NCBI RefSeq assembly: GCF_014647495.1
Contig: NZ_BMPH01000001.1
Location: forward strand, 124,001-188,000
Direction: 5' to 3'
Length of the DNA: 64,000 nucleotides
Source: Glutamicibacter protophormiae
GTDB taxonomy: Bacteria > Actinomycetota > Actinomycetes > Actinomycetales > Micrococcaceae
The position numbers and the translations under genes were made by a program. This document shows positions 27,280 to 35,576 of the stretch, piece after piece (positions within the stretch are counted from its first letter, which is position 1; every line of letters begins with the position of its first letter). The notes beneath the pieces were generated by a model. It was not told where the DNA came from. It made no database searches and was given only the letters and a program-made list of their open reading frames with translations.

Positions 27280-29007
27280 TTAGCGGTACTGCTTCATCAG
27301 CGATTTCACGCTGGCTACGTAACGCTTAGTGTCATCGTACATGCCGTACTTCCTCACGCCGCCAAGGCCCTGATAGTACGCAGCGATGGCATCATCCAGA
27401 TTGCTGGTGTTGTCAAGGTTGTAGCGGATGACTGCAATGCCAGCGGTCACGTTATCCTGCGGGTCCAGCAGATTCAGCTTCTTGCCAACGCGCGAGGACA
27501 TCCACTCGCCGGTGCTCGGGATGACCTGCATGGCGCCGATGGCATTCGCGGGGGAGACCGCACGCATATTGAAGCCCGACTCCTGCATCGAGTGCGCCAG
27601 CGCCAGCGCTGGGTCCACACCCATGCGGTTGGCGGTGGACACGATGATGCTCTGCATTTCGCTGCGGCTTGGCACGGAGACCGAGTCGAGGTAGTCCTTG
27701 TTCTCGTTCGCGCTGCTGACCACATGGTCGGCATAGGTGCGTCCGAGGAAGGTGTTGCCGATCTTCTTCTTGGAGCCGCCGGTCGACGTCGAGGATACCG
27801 ATGATCCGCTGACCTTGACCTTGGCGCCGATCTGCAGCGGGGTCGAGGTGCTCAGCTGCGGGTTCTTGTCCAGCAGATCCGAGAGCTTCATGCCGTGCTT
27901 GGCCGCAATGCCGCCGAGTGTGTCCCCGGACTTCACCGAGTAGCTCGAAGCCTTGGAAGTGCCCGCCGACTGCTTGGGCGAGGAGGACGACGTAGAAGTC
28001 GAAGACGAAGAAGCGCTGCCCGAAACCTTGATCTTGTCGCCCGGGAAAATGGGCTTGGAAGCAGAAATCCCATTCAAGCTCAACAGGGTGCCCAGCTTCA
28101 TGCCGTTCTTGGCCGCGATGCCGCTGAGGGTGTCTCCGGACGTCACGGTGTAGCTTGAGCCGCTGGAAGGCTTCGAGGACGACGAGGACTTGCCCGAGGA
28201 ACTGGAGGACTTCGAGGAGCCGTTGATGGTGAGCTTGTCACCGGGGAAGATCGGCTTGCTGGCCGAGATGCCGTTCTTGCTCAAGAGCGCAGACAGGCTC
28301 ATGTTGTTCTTGATGGCAATCCCGCCCAAGGTGTCTCCGGCTTGCACGGTGTAGCTGGCAGATCCGGCGCTTTTCGACGAGGACTTACCCGACGAAGAGC
28401 CCTTGCCGGAGCTGCCGGTCGATCCGCCGTTGACCTTGATCTTGTCGCCCGGGAAGATTTTGGTGCTGGACGAGATGCCGTTCTTCTTCAGCAGATCGGC
28501 CAGGCCCATCTTGTGCTTGGCCGCAATGGCACTAAGAGTATCGCCGGACTTGACGGTGTAGCTGCCGGTTGCCGAAGAACTTGAAGCCTTCGAAGACTTT
28601 GACGGCGAACCGTGGCCCGGGACCTTCAGCGTCTTGCCCGCAACGATGAAGTCGCTCTTGAGGTTGTTCAGGTCCTTCAGCTTGGCAACGGTGGTTTTGT
28701 ACTCCACCGCAATGCTGGACAGGCTGGCGCCGGCCGGGATCTGGATCTCCTTGGTGCTGGCCTTGGCTGGCAAACCTAGGGAAGGAACACGGGAAGCAAT
28801 CAGGTGTGCCTTGATCTGATCTTCGGCGATCTTGATGTTTTCGGGTGTTACCGACTTTGCGGCCGAGCCTGGGGTGTTTACCGATACCGCAGGCGCTGCA
28901 TAAGCAGCCGGGGCCAAGGCGAGGCTGCCGATGACAGCAGCGGGGATCGCTGCACCTGCGACAACACCTAGCGCATGCGTGGAGACATGGTTCGCTTTGT
29001 GGGGCAT
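27280..29007 (-). CDS. Secreted LysM-repeat lytic transglycosylase
   Basis: About 575 residues. A signal peptide (VVAGAAIPAAVIGSLALAPAAYA) is followed by five LysM peptidoglycan-binding repeats: one divergent (AGASLSSIAVEY) and four close copies starting SGDTLSAIAAKH, AGDTLGGIAIKN, SGDTLSGIAAKN and SGDTLGGIAAKH, separated by Ser-rich linkers. The C-terminal SLT/lysozyme-like domain has the catalytic Glu in MQESGFNMRAVSPANAIGAMQVIPST. It should cleave wall glycan strands outside the cell. ATG 29007 follows GAGGA by eight bases; ATG 29022 would add MRNDS. Upstream lie three GTCACA motifs and a palindrome that may control it, MtrA being a candidate. Confidence 0.9.
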   Translation of the reverse strand: MPHKANHVSTHALGVVAGAAIPAAVIGSLALAPAAYAAPAVSVNTPGSAAKSVTPENIKIAEDQIKAHLIASRVPSLGLPAKASTKEIQIPAGASLSSIAVEYKTTVAKLKDLNNLKSDFIVAGKTLKVPGHGSPSKSSKASSSSATGSYTVKSGDTLSAIAAKHKMGLADLLKKNGISSSTKIFPGDKIKVNGGSTGSSGKGSSSGKSSSKSAGSASYTVQAGDTLGGIAIKNNMSLSALLSKNGISASKPIFPGDKLTINGSSKSSSSSGKSSSSSKPSSGSSYTVTSGDTLSGIAAKNGMKLGTLLSLNGISASKPIFPGDKIKVSGSASSSSTSTSSSSPKQSAGTSKASSYSVKSGDTLGGIAAKHGMKLSDLLDKNPQLSTSTPLQIGAKVKVSGSSVSSTSTGGSKKKIGNTFLGRTYADHVVSSANENKDYLDSVSVPSRSEMQSIIVSTANRMGVDPALALAHSMQESGFNMRAVSPANAIGAMQVIPSTGEWMSSRVGKKLNLLDPQDNVTAGIAVIRYNLDNTSNLDDAIAAYYQGLGGVRKYGMYDDTKRYVASVKSLMKQYR

Positions 29008-29030
29008 AGAGTCATTCCTCATTTGTACGG

Positions 29031-29045
29031 TTGCGATAATCGCAA
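29031..29045. promoter_or_regulatory. Palindrome TTGCGAT-A-ATCGCAA in the LysM/transglycosylase leader
   Basis: A perfect seven-bp inverted repeat around a single central base, 24 bases upstream of the preferred ATG and just outside the ribosome site. It could be an operator or an mRNA hairpin limiting translation. Confidence 0.45.
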
Positions 29046-29048
29046 ACA

Positions 29049-29160
29049 GTCACAAGGGCACCTGAACCGGCTGCTTCAGGAGTTGTTTGTGTTGCAATTG
29101 TTATCAAAGTGATACATGAAAATTTACACTACTTGTGTGACGCATGGAAACAGCTGTGAC
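29049..29160. promoter_or_regulatory. Three GTCACA motifs, candidate MtrA sites
   Basis: On the minus strand GTCACA occurs at 29160-29155 (as GTCACAGCT) and 29141-29136, 19 bases apart as direct repeats. A third copy lies on the plus strand at 29049-29054. The mycobacterial MtrA motif is a direct repeat of GTCACAgcg, found before rpfB and ripA. Assignment here is by resemblance only. Confidence 0.4.
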
Positions 29161-29212
29161 TGGTTTGAACAAAGTTTCTGCGGTGAATCGCAATTTATGG
29201 GAACCTTAAGGG

Positions 29213-29566
29213 GTGAATGAAATTCAAGAACTCGTTGGCCAGTGGCTGACCCTGCCCGATCTGGCTGAAGAATTAGACATTGATATTCGCCGAGTGCACC
29301 GCATGCTTGACGAGCGTGAAGTTGTGGCAATGCGCATTGGTGAGCGCAAGGTTCGTTCGGTTCCTGCAGAATTCGTTCAGGACGGTGCGGTGGTCGACAG
29401 CCTTAAGGGCACGCTGTCCGTGCTTAAGGACTCGGGCTACTCTGACGAAGAGAGCATCAAGTGGCTCTTCACCGAGGACGCATCGCTTCCGGGAACCCCA
29501 ATGAACGCGCTGCGCTCGGGCCGTAAGACCGAGATTCGCCGTCGCGCGCAGTCGCTGGCCTGGTAG
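29213..29566 (+). CDS. Rv2175c-family helix-turn-helix DNA-binding protein
   Basis: A 117-residue protein. An N-terminal winged helix-turn-helix (WLTLPDLAEELDIDIRRVHRMLDEREVVAMRIG) is followed by a C-terminal domain (LKDSGYSDEESIKWLFTEDASLPGTPMNALRSGRKTEIRRRAQ) conserved in Rv2175c. The mycobacterial protein binds DNA and is a substrate of the kinase PknL. GTG 29213 is the first start after an in-frame stop at 29207; AAGGGG abuts it, so the 5' leader is short. Convergent neighbour is a polyprenyl synthase gene, the same association as Rv2173-Rv2175c in M. tuberculosis. The target genes are unknown. Confidence 0.88.
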   Translation: MNEIQELVGQWLTLPDLAEELDIDIRRVHRMLDEREVVAMRIGERKVRSVPAEFVQDGAVVDSLKGTLSVLKDSGYSDEESIKWLFTEDASLPGTPMNALRSGRKTEIRRRAQSLAW

Positions 29567-29589
29567 AGAGACACCGCTTAAGATAAACA

Positions 29590-29632
29590 ACAGGTCTCGA
29601 CGTTCCTCCATTTGGAAGGAAGGTCGAGACCT
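29590..29632. terminator. Bidirectional terminator between Rv2175c-like and polyprenyl synthase genes
   Basis: AGGTCTCGAC and GTCGAGACCT form perfect outer arms at the two ends of this interval. An inner TTCC/GGAA stem closes the loop, and T-rich sequence (TATTGTTATG) follows on the plus strand. Confidence 0.75.
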
Positions 29633-29662
29633 ATTGTTATGTATGCGTGATGTTCTGCAAGT

Positions 29663-30769
29663 CTACTTGCTGCGTTTGGTCACCGCGTCGCTGAGGAATT
29701 TCATTCCGGCCAGTGCGAGGCCGTGGGCCTCGATCGCGCCCAACGCCCGTAGCGACTGCGAGGTCAACTCGCTGATGCAACGTTCGGTTTCTTGCAACGC
29801 GCCGCTGGCTTGCAGGATTTCGCTGAGCTTTTGCACTTCGGCATCCGAGAGGTCCGGAGCGCCGAGCCTGTTCTGGATGAAGTCCCGCTCTTCCGGAGAA
29901 GTCAGCAATAACGCGTGGGCGATGAGTTCGGTGCGTTTTCCTTCGCGGAGGTCGTCACCAGCAGGCTTGCCGGTGATCTCGGGATCGCCGAAAACGCCCA
30001 AGACATCGTCACGAAGCTGGAAGGCCTCGCCCAAGGGCAGGGCGAAGGCGCTGTAGCTCTCAAGCAGGCTTTCGTTCCCCCGAGCAAGCGCGCCGCCGAG
30101 AAGAACAGGGTTCTCGGTGGAATACTTCGCCGACTTGTAGCGGACGATGGTGCGCGCGCGCTTTACTGCTTCGGCCGGATCGTAGGCGGGGCCGGCGGAC
30201 TCTTCGAGCACATCGAGATATTGCCCGGCCATGACCTGGGTTCGCATGCGGTTGAAGATGGTGCGTGTAGTAGCGTCGACTCCGGGAATCGATGCAAAAA
30301 GCTCTTCGCTCAAGGAGAGGCACAAATCGCCGGTCAGGATGGCGCTAGCCATTCCGTAGTTCGCCGCGCTTCCGGACAAGCCCAGCGACTGATGCTGCGC
30401 CTCGAAATGCTTGTGGACGCTCGGGCGTCCTCGACGGGTATCGGAATTGTCGATGATGTCATCATGGATCAATGCCGCTGCCTGGAAAAGCTCAAGCGCG
30501 GCGCCCAGCTGGATCACATCTGCGGAATCCTTGGGGCCGCCAGCGCCCAAAAAGCCCCAGTACGCGAACAACGGGCGAAGCCGCTTGCCGCCCTGCGTCA
30601 AGGTCCGGATCGCGTTGACGATTTCCGCCGCGCTGATGGTAATTGACGAGACTTCATCGTTCTTGGCGGAAAGGAAGTCTTCAAGCTTTGTGGCAACGGC
30701 GTCCGTAAAGCTCCGGCTCAGCTCTCGGACTTCAGCCTCAAAGGGCGAGACGGTTTCAGGCAACGACAT
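29663..30769 (-). CDS. Polyprenyl diphosphate synthase (IdsA/GrcC type)
   Basis: A 368-residue trans-prenyltransferase that condenses isopentenyl diphosphate onto allylic diphosphates, giving geranylgeranyl or longer chains for carotenoids, menaquinone or lipid carriers. The first aspartate-rich motif is IHDDIIDNSDTRRG and the second RDDVLGVFGDPE; GGKRLRPLFAYWG is the diphosphate-binding start of the fold. Product length cannot be fixed with confidence from sequence alone. It is convergent with the Rv2175c-like gene, as idsA2 is near Rv2175c in M. tuberculosis. No carotenoid or menaquinone genes are adjacent. It is divergent from dinB with a 156-bp gap. Confidence 0.92.
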   Translation of the reverse strand: MSLPETVSPFEAEVRELSRSFTDAVATKLEDFLSAKNDEVSSITISAAEIVNAIRTLTQGGKRLRPLFAYWGFLGAGGPKDSADVIQLGAALELFQAAALIHDDIIDNSDTRRGRPSVHKHFEAQHQSLGLSGSAANYGMASAILTGDLCLSLSEELFASIPGVDATTRTIFNRMRTQVMAGQYLDVLEESAGPAYDPAEAVKRARTIVRYKSAKYSTENPVLLGGALARGNESLLESYSAFALPLGEAFQLRDDVLGVFGDPEITGKPAGDDLREGKRTELIAHALLLTSPEERDFIQNRLGAPDLSDAEVQKLSEILQASGALQETERCISELTSQSLRALGAIEAHGLALAGMKFLSDAVTKRSK

Positions 30770-30912
30770 GCAAAATCAATTCTCCGCGTGAAGGGGCAGA
30801 TGGCTAGGATCAACTCTACCGGGAATCCATAGGGGATTTTTCCGGATGACTCGGCAGGTGCAGGCGGAGTGCCGTGTCGCTCGGTTGCCAGCACACTGTC
30901 GGGAGCGCGCAC

Positions 30913-30918
30913 TAAGAT
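30913..30918 (+). promoter_or_regulatory. -10 box TAAGAT of dinB, probable leaderless start
   Basis: TAAGAT ends seven bases before ATG 30926 and there is no Shine-Dalgarno sequence between. No LexA-type SOS box (CGAAC-N4-GTTCG) was found in the region. Confidence 0.45.
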
Positions 30919-30925
30919 AGCTGTC

Positions 30926-32101
30926 ATGAATGACAAGGAGCATCGCGCGATCCTGCACGTGGATATGGATGCCTTTTTCGTCTCCGTGGAACTGATCGAC
31001 CATCCCGAGCTCGTCGGCGAACCTGTCATTGTCGGTTTCCCCGGCCGACGCAGCGTCGTCCTCTCGGCCTCCTATGACTGCCGGGCCAGGGGAGTGCATT
31101 CGGCTATGCCGATGAGCCAGGCGATTGCCCTGATGCCCGAAGCGAACATCGTCGAGCCGGTTCACGGAAAATACAGCGCGATCTCCGAGCGGATCATGGC
31201 CTACCTCCACACGGTTACTCCGCAGGTGGAACAAGTCAGCGTCGACGAGGCTTTCCTGGATGTCACCGGGAGCATGAGAATGCTCGGAGGACCGGTCGCC
31301 ATTGGCCAGAAGATCAGGGCGCACATCCAGAACGAGTTCGGGTTGCCTGCCAGTGTTGGCATCGCCCGAAACAAGTTCGTGGCGAAATTGGCCTCGACCT
31401 ATGCCAAGCCGAACGGGATGACCGTGGTTGCGCCGGAGCGCACCTTGGAATTTCTGCATCAGCTGCCTGTCACCAAGATGTGGGGCGTGGGGAAACGAAC
31501 TGCCGAGCAGCTTCATGCCTTGGGCATCGATACGGTGGCACAGCTCGCGGCCGAACCCGAGTCGAGGTTGGTGCAGAGATTTGGCGAGCATGGCCGCGCA
31601 CTATGCCTGCTGTCCCATGGCATAGACAACCGTCCTGTGCAGCCAGTGCGTGAGGAAAAGAGCCTATCGGCTGAACATACCTTTTCTACCGATATCCGGG
31701 ACAAGGACGTCCTGGAACGAGAGCTGCTGCGCCTCGGGCACCGGGTGGGTCAGCGGTTGCGAGCCCAGGAGAAGGTGGCACGCGGTGTGGGGATCAAGCT
31801 GAAGTATCAGGACTTCAGCGGGATCAACCGTTCCAAGACCCTTGCCGCCGCGACGGATTCGTCGTCGGCAATCAGCTCAGAGGCAATCAGCCTGTTTCGG
31901 AATCTGTGGCCGTTAGCCCAGCCCATCCGGCTGCTCGGAGTCAAGGCCGAACGGCTCGAAGACTCGGCGCAGGGGATCCAGCTGAGCCTGGACCCCAAGG
32001 ACGAAAAAACTCGGGAAGCCGAGCGGATCGCGGATCTGATAAGCCAGAAATTCCCGAAGTCGTCGACTGGTCCTGCTCGTTTTCTGCGCCCTAAGGAGTA
32101 A
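30926..32101 (+). CDS. dinB: DNA polymerase IV (DinB, Y family)
   Basis: A translesion polymerase of about 391 residues. The palm carries VDMDAFFVSVE and SVDEAFLDVTG with the three catalytic acidic residues. The steric-gate region, YDCRARGVHSAMP, the thumb helix-hairpin-helix (KMWGVGKRTAEQLHALGI), and the little-finger domain (HTFSTDIRD, RGVGIKLKYQDF) follow in order. The C-terminal end FLRPKE is not a clear QLxLF clamp-binding motif; QLSLD at about residue 352 may serve. ATG 30926 is preferred over a longer frame from GTG 30869, because a -10 box lies immediately upstream of it. No imuA or dnaE2 neighbour is present. Confidence 0.93.
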   Translation: MNDKEHRAILHVDMDAFFVSVELIDHPELVGEPVIVGFPGRRSVVLSASYDCRARGVHSAMPMSQAIALMPEANIVEPVHGKYSAISERIMAYLHTVTPQVEQVSVDEAFLDVTGSMRMLGGPVAIGQKIRAHIQNEFGLPASVGIARNKFVAKLASTYAKPNGMTVVAPERTLEFLHQLPVTKMWGVGKRTAEQLHALGIDTVAQLAAEPESRLVQRFGEHGRALCLLSHGIDNRPVQPVREEKSLSAEHTFSTDIRDKDVLERELLRLGHRVGQRLRAQEKVARGVGIKLKYQDFSGINRSKTLAAATDSSSAISSEAISLFRNLWPLAQPIRLLGVKAERLEDSAQGIQLSLDPKDEKTREAERIADLISQKFPKSSTGPARFLRPKE

Positions 32102-32240
32102 AGGACGTGTTTTCCCTACCTATGCCTAAGTTAACAGTGGTGAAGATCAACTAGCAGGGTGGAGACAAAAGAGACTATCCTTGAAGTAGGTTCGAACTAT
32201 GACTGGGAACTTTTTCCGGGCATGAAGCGTTGGAACCAAT

Positions 32241-32259
32241 AGACGGTGCATGACCGTCT
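32241..32259 (+). promoter_or_regulatory. Leader hairpin before the DUF3040 gene
   Basis: AGACGGT (32241-32247) and ACCGTCT (32253-32259) form a perfect seven-bp stem with a five-base loop, about 10 bases before the GGAAGGAGAAGG ribosome site. Confidence 0.4.
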
Positions 32260-32283
32260 GAAAGTCATTGGAAGGAGAAGGCG

Positions 32284-32667
32284 ATGCCGCTATCGGAACA
32301 CGAGCAGCGTCTGTTGGAGCAGTTGGAAAAGCAGCTGCACGAAGATCGTCGCTTTGCCTCCAACATGAAAGCCCCATCAAGCACGGGGCGGCTTTCAACC
32401 CGCAACATCGCGCTGGGCATCCTCTTGGTCATTCTCGGACTGGCCGGTTTGATTTTCGGAATCTCCCAGCAGGTCATCATTGTTGGTGTTATTGGTTTCG
32501 CGGTGATGTTCGGTGGAGTCATGTTGGCGTTGAAGAAGTCGGCAGCAGGAAAAATCGGCCCGGGTGCCAAGCCCCGCGCAGGATCGAATGCGAAGAGCAA
32601 TTCTCAGTTCATGAGCGGCCTTGAAGAGAAGTGGAACCAGCGTAAGCGGGACCAGTCCGACGGCTAG
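32284..32667 (+). CDS. DUF3040 family small membrane protein
   Basis: A 127-residue protein with the DUF3040 signature MPLSEHEQRLLEQLEKQL at the N-terminus. Two adjacent membrane helices follow (IALGILLVILGLAGLIFG and VIIVGVIGFAVMFGGVMLAL), then a basic Ser/Lys-rich cytoplasmic tail. Family members are found beside the dcw cluster in many actinobacteria; their function is unknown. AAGGAGAAGG precedes the ATG. The gene has its own leader and ends in a classic rho-independent terminator, so it is monocistronic and not part of the mraZ transcript. Confidence 0.85.
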   Translation: MPLSEHEQRLLEQLEKQLHEDRRFASNMKAPSSTGRLSTRNIALGILLVILGLAGLIFGISQQVIIVGVIGFAVMFGGVMLALKKSAAGKIGPGAKPRAGSNAKSNSQFMSGLEEKWNQRKRDQSDG

Positions 32668-32681
32668 AGACGATCGTATAC

Positions 32682-32719
32682 AGAGGTGTAACCCTAGGGT
32701 TGCACCTCTTTGTTTTTTT
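32682..32719 (+). terminator. Rho-independent terminator after the DUF3040 gene
   Basis: AGAGGTG(T)AACCC pairs with GGGTT(G)CACCTCT around a short loop (32682-32709), and is followed by TTTGTTTTTTT. It is the clearest intrinsic terminator in the window. Confidence 0.9.
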
Positions 32720-33073
32720 AATGCCACTTTTCAATCCCAGCCCGCGCACAGCGGGTACTTCGGTGCAGCGGGAACCAGGCACGCCGTCGAGGCAACTCGC
32801 GGCAGTGGGCTGGATCCTCGATTCCCACCAACTTCCTAGGGAACGAATTTAGGGTCTGGAACGCCGGCCCCCACTTCCCTCCCCAGCGCCCTCCACCTTC
32901 CACCACTGAGGGCCCAAATCCCGAATTCCCGGGCATTTTCGGCGCTTTGCCAGGTCTCCTTCGCCAACTCGCGTGCTACAGACCCCATGCACCTCCCCCG
33001 CGTTTTATTCTCTGAATACGCGGAAATACGCTATTTTTTATGTCTAAACCTTCGGCAAACCCTGTTTGTTGCG
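32720..33073. other. Noncoding stretch upstream of the dcw promoter
   Basis: No supported gene. It contains a pyrimidine-rich tract (about 32868-32908, ACTTCC/CTCC repeats), and an AT-richer part from 33003 with two copies of AATACGC exactly 10 bases apart (33015, 33025). Additional promoters for mraZ are possible but not assigned. Confidence 0.5.
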
Positions 33074-33101
33074 TTGACAGTGGAGGGTTGTGGAGTAAAG
33101 T
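33074..33101 (+). promoter_or_regulatory. mraZ/dcw promoter
   Basis: TTGACA (33074-33079) and TAAAGT (33096-33101) are separated by 16 bp, within the MraZ repeat operator. Confidence 0.65.
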
Positions 33102-33119
33102 GGAGTGCAGTAGAGGGAA
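33080..33119 (+). promoter_or_regulatory. MraZ operator: four 10-bp direct repeats
   Basis: GTGGAGGGTT, GTGGAGTAAA, GTGGAGTGCA and GTAGAGGGAA follow one another without gaps. MraZ binds tandem repeats with 10-bp spacing, and the array covers the spacer and -10 region of the mraZ promoter, so autorepression is expected. Confidence 0.8.
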
Positions 33120-33158
33120 TCGGGGATTCTGACCACTTCGCGGAGAAAGGCGGTGTGC

Positions 33159-33572
33159 ATGTTCCTTGGAACTTACACGCCGCGACTCGACGAAAAGGGG
33201 CGCCTGATTCTGCCTGCCAAATACCGTGACGAGTTAGCTTATGGGCTGGTCTTGACCCGGGGACAGGAACGCTGCATCTACGTCTTCAGCCAACGAGAGT
33301 TCGAGAAGCAACACGAGCAACTAGCTCAGGCTTCCCTGACGTCTCGCAAGGCCAGGGACTATGCCCGCGTGTTTCTCTCCGGTGCATCTGACGAAGTTCC
33401 CGACAAGCAGGGGCGAGTCACAATCCCGCAGGTGCTTCGCACTTATGGCGGCCTCGACCGCGAGGTAACGGTGATTGGTGCGGGTAATCGCATTGAAATC
33501 TGGGATTCCGCCGCATGGCAGCAGTACCTGCAGGAACAGGAAGAAGTATTTTCCGAGACCGATGAGGACTAG
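33159..33572 (+). CDS. mraZ: Transcriptional regulator MraZ
   Basis: About 137 residues with two SpoVT/AbrB-type beta domains. The first begins [25 protein letters not shown]; the second has [21 protein letters not shown]. Oligomeric rings of MraZ bind tandem repeats in their own promoter and repress the division cluster. ATG 33159 fits family starts (MFLGT); GTG 33153 would add two residues. The operator 40-79 bases upstream is visible. As first gene of the dcw cluster it controls at least itself and rsmH; a small CCTCC/GGAGG hairpin follows its stop. Confidence 0.95.
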   Translation: MFLGTYTPRLDEKGRLILPAKYRDELAYGLVLTRGQERCIYVFSQREFEKQHEQLAQASLTSRKARDYARVFLSGASDEVPDKQGRVTIPQVLRTYGGLDREVTVIGAGNRIEIWDSAAWQQYLQEQEEVFSETDED

Positions 33573-33744
33573 CCCTCCTTTTGGAGGACGGCCCATCAGG
33601 TCAACCAAGCAGCTGGGATGAGATCTCCAGCCACCTTGAAGGCGAAAACTTCTGGCTTCACTTCCCCGGAGCCAGAAAGAGTCGCCGTCAACGGTTGGAG
33701 GGGGATCTGATCTCAGCACCGATTTGAACGCGAAAGGGGGCGCA

Positions 33745-34737
33745 GTGACGAATCAGGATTCCCAGCGACCAGCATCGGAACGACATGTTCCGGTACTTCT
33801 GGATCGTTGCGTCAATCTGCTGGCTCCGGGTATTGAACGAGCCAATGCAGAAGGGCGTCGGGCAATCGTCGTCGACTGCACCCTGGGCATGGGTGGTCAT
33901 TCGGAGGCCATGCTCCAGCGGTTCGAGAATCTCCACTTGATCGGCCTGGACCGTGACGAGCAGGCGCATGAGCTGGCCGGTGCTCGCCTGCGGCCCTTCC
34001 AGGGCCGTATCGACCTGGTGCACGCGGTCTACGACGAAATCGCGGATGTCGTGTCCGATCTCGGTTTCCCGGGCGTCGACGGCGTCCTGTTCGACCTCGG
34101 CGTCTCCTCGCTCCAGCTTGATGAGCGCGAACGCGGTTTTGCCTACTCCTACGATGCTCCTCTGGACATGCGCATGGATACCTCAGTCGGGCCGACCGCC
34201 GAGGACCTGGTCAACGACCTCGAACGAAACGAACTGCTGCGCATTATCCGCCAGTGGGGCGAAGAGAAATTCGCCGGTCGCATCTCGACAGCAATTGTCG
34301 AAGCACGCGCCAAGGACCGGATCACAACCACCGCCCAGCTGGTGGAGGTGATCCGAACAGTTGTCCCCGCTGCGGCCGCCCGCAACCACGGACATCCTGC
34401 CAAACGGACCTTCCAGGCGCTGCGTATTGCGGTCAACGAGGAACTGGACGTTTTGGAGCGAGCCATACCGGCTGCCATGAGCTCCCTGAACGTCGGAGGC
34501 AGAGTGGTGGTCATGAGCTACCACTCGCTGGAAGACAAGATCACCAAACGGCACTTCGTCCAGGGATCGACTTCCTCGGCCCCTCCGGGTTTCCCGGTAG
34601 AGCTTGAGGAACACAAGCCTGAGTTCAAGGTCCTGACCAAGGGGACCGAAAAACCCAGCGAAGCGGAAATCGCCGAAAATCCACGTGCCGCCTCAGCCCG
34701 CCTGCGGGCTGTGGAACGAGTTCTCAAGAGGAGCTAG
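33745..34737 (+). CDS. rsmH: 16S rRNA (cytosine-1402-N4)-methyltransferase RsmH
   Basis: About 330 residues. It methylates N4 of C1402 in the decoding centre of 16S rRNA using S-adenosylmethionine. Conserved blocks are [28 protein letters not shown] (SAM site), [20 protein letters not shown] and [14 protein letters not shown], then the C-terminal [17 protein letters not shown] 33745 follows AAAGGGGG by four bases; a TTG at 33724 is in frame but has no ribosome site. It lies 172 bp after mraZ and one base before the FtsL-like gene, with coupling likely. Confidence 0.96.
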   Translation: MTNQDSQRPASERHVPVLLDRCVNLLAPGIERANAEGRRAIVVDCTLGMGGHSEAMLQRFENLHLIGLDRDEQAHELAGARLRPFQGRIDLVHAVYDEIADVVSDLGFPGVDGVLFDLGVSSLQLDERERGFAYSYDAPLDMRMDTSVGPTAEDLVNDLERNELLRIIRQWGEEKFAGRISTAIVEARAKDRITTTAQLVEVIRTVVPAAAARNHGHPAKRTFQALRIAVNEELDVLERAIPAAMSSLNVGGRVVVMSYHSLEDKITKRHFVQGSTSSAPPGFPVELEEHKPEFKVLTKGTEKPSEAEIAENPRAASARLRAVERVLKRS

Positions 34738-34738
34738 T

Positions 34739-35500
34739 ATGAGCCAACGAGCCCAGCGCCGAGTGCAAAAGAACGTAGCCATGACTGCCCAGCCAGTCGT
34801 TGACGGCAGTACTGCCCGCGCCGTGCGCCCCGAGCCCGTTTCCGCTAGCGATCTCAAGTTCGTCGACACGCCGCAACGCGTGACTCTCTCGTTGGTTCCA
34901 CGGATCAACGAGACGAACAAGCGCTCCATGGTGGTCACCTCGGTGGCCATGGTGATGCTGTTCGTCGCCGTCGTCGTGACCCTGGTCTTGATGAACACGT
35001 CCGTGGCCCAGCGTCAGTACGACATCGTCTCCCTGCGCAACCAGGAGCGTGCGCTCTCCCAGGAGAACCAGACGCTGCTCAAGGACGCCCAGTCGCTCTC
35101 TGCTCCGCAGGCACTGGCCCGGAAGGCCGCCGACCTCGGGCTCGTTGCACCGGGTGCTCCCGGACTGATCGACCTCTCTGAGGGAAAGATCACCCAGCCG
35201 GCTGAAGAAGCGGTCAAGGGCGACAAGAACCCCACGAATTACGACACCCTGCCGCTGCCCGGCGAGAGCATCAACGGCAGCAAGAAGGCCAAGGCGGCCG
35301 AGGAGAAGCCGAAGTCCACGGCGCCCGAAACCACGGTTGGCAAGCAGGCTTCCGAAAAGCCCGAGCAGGCAGCTGCTGCTGAGACCAAAACTGAAACGGT
35401 CGAGCGCAAGGTCGGGGACGACGGACGCCCGGTGTTCACCGAGGGCGAGCTCAACGGCGGCACGATTCCGGCGCCGACCATGAAATCCCCGACGGACTAA
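34739..35500 (+). CDS. ftsL: FtsL-like division protein
   Basis: About 253 residues, single-pass type II topology: a cytoplasmic N-terminus of about 60 residues, one membrane helix (VVTSVAMVMLFVAVVVTLVLM), and a short leucine-zipper-like coiled coil (YDIVSLRNQERALSQENQTL). An unusually long Lys/Glu/Ala/Pro-rich disordered tail follows. Position between rsmH and the penicillin-binding protein gene identifies it as the FtsL slot, though sequence conservation in this family is low. It should bridge FtsQ and FtsB-type partners to FtsW/FtsI at the septum. AGAGGAG precedes ATG 34739, which almost abuts the rsmH stop. Confidence 0.8.
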   Translation: MSQRAQRRVQKNVAMTAQPVVDGSTARAVRPEPVSASDLKFVDTPQRVTLSLVPRINETNKRSMVVTSVAMVMLFVAVVVTLVLMNTSVAQRQYDIVSLRNQERALSQENQTLLKDAQSLSAPQALARKAADLGLVAPGAPGLIDLSEGKITQPAEEAVKGDKNPTNYDTLPLPGESINGSKKAKAAEEKPKSTAPETTVGKQASEKPEQAAAAETKTETVERKVGDDGRPVFTEGELNGGTIPAPTMKSPTD

Positions 35501-35576
35501 GTTTCGGTTCCTAAGCTTGAGACAGGGCGGCGTGTTGGCTGTCAAAAATCCACGATGAAGGAAAGTTGGGTTCACC

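Noticed and set aside
29023-29212. Possible c-di-AMP (ydaO) riboswitch before the LysM/transglycosylase gene
   Set aside because: Such hydrolases often carry one in actinobacteria, but the conserved ydaO core segments could not be found in this short leader.
30770-30925. SOS (LexA) box before dinB
   Set aside because: No CGAAC-N4-GTTCG-like sequence is present.
32189-32198. GGTTCGAACT, resembling a tRNA T-loop
   Set aside because: No acceptor, D or anticodon stems can be built around it.
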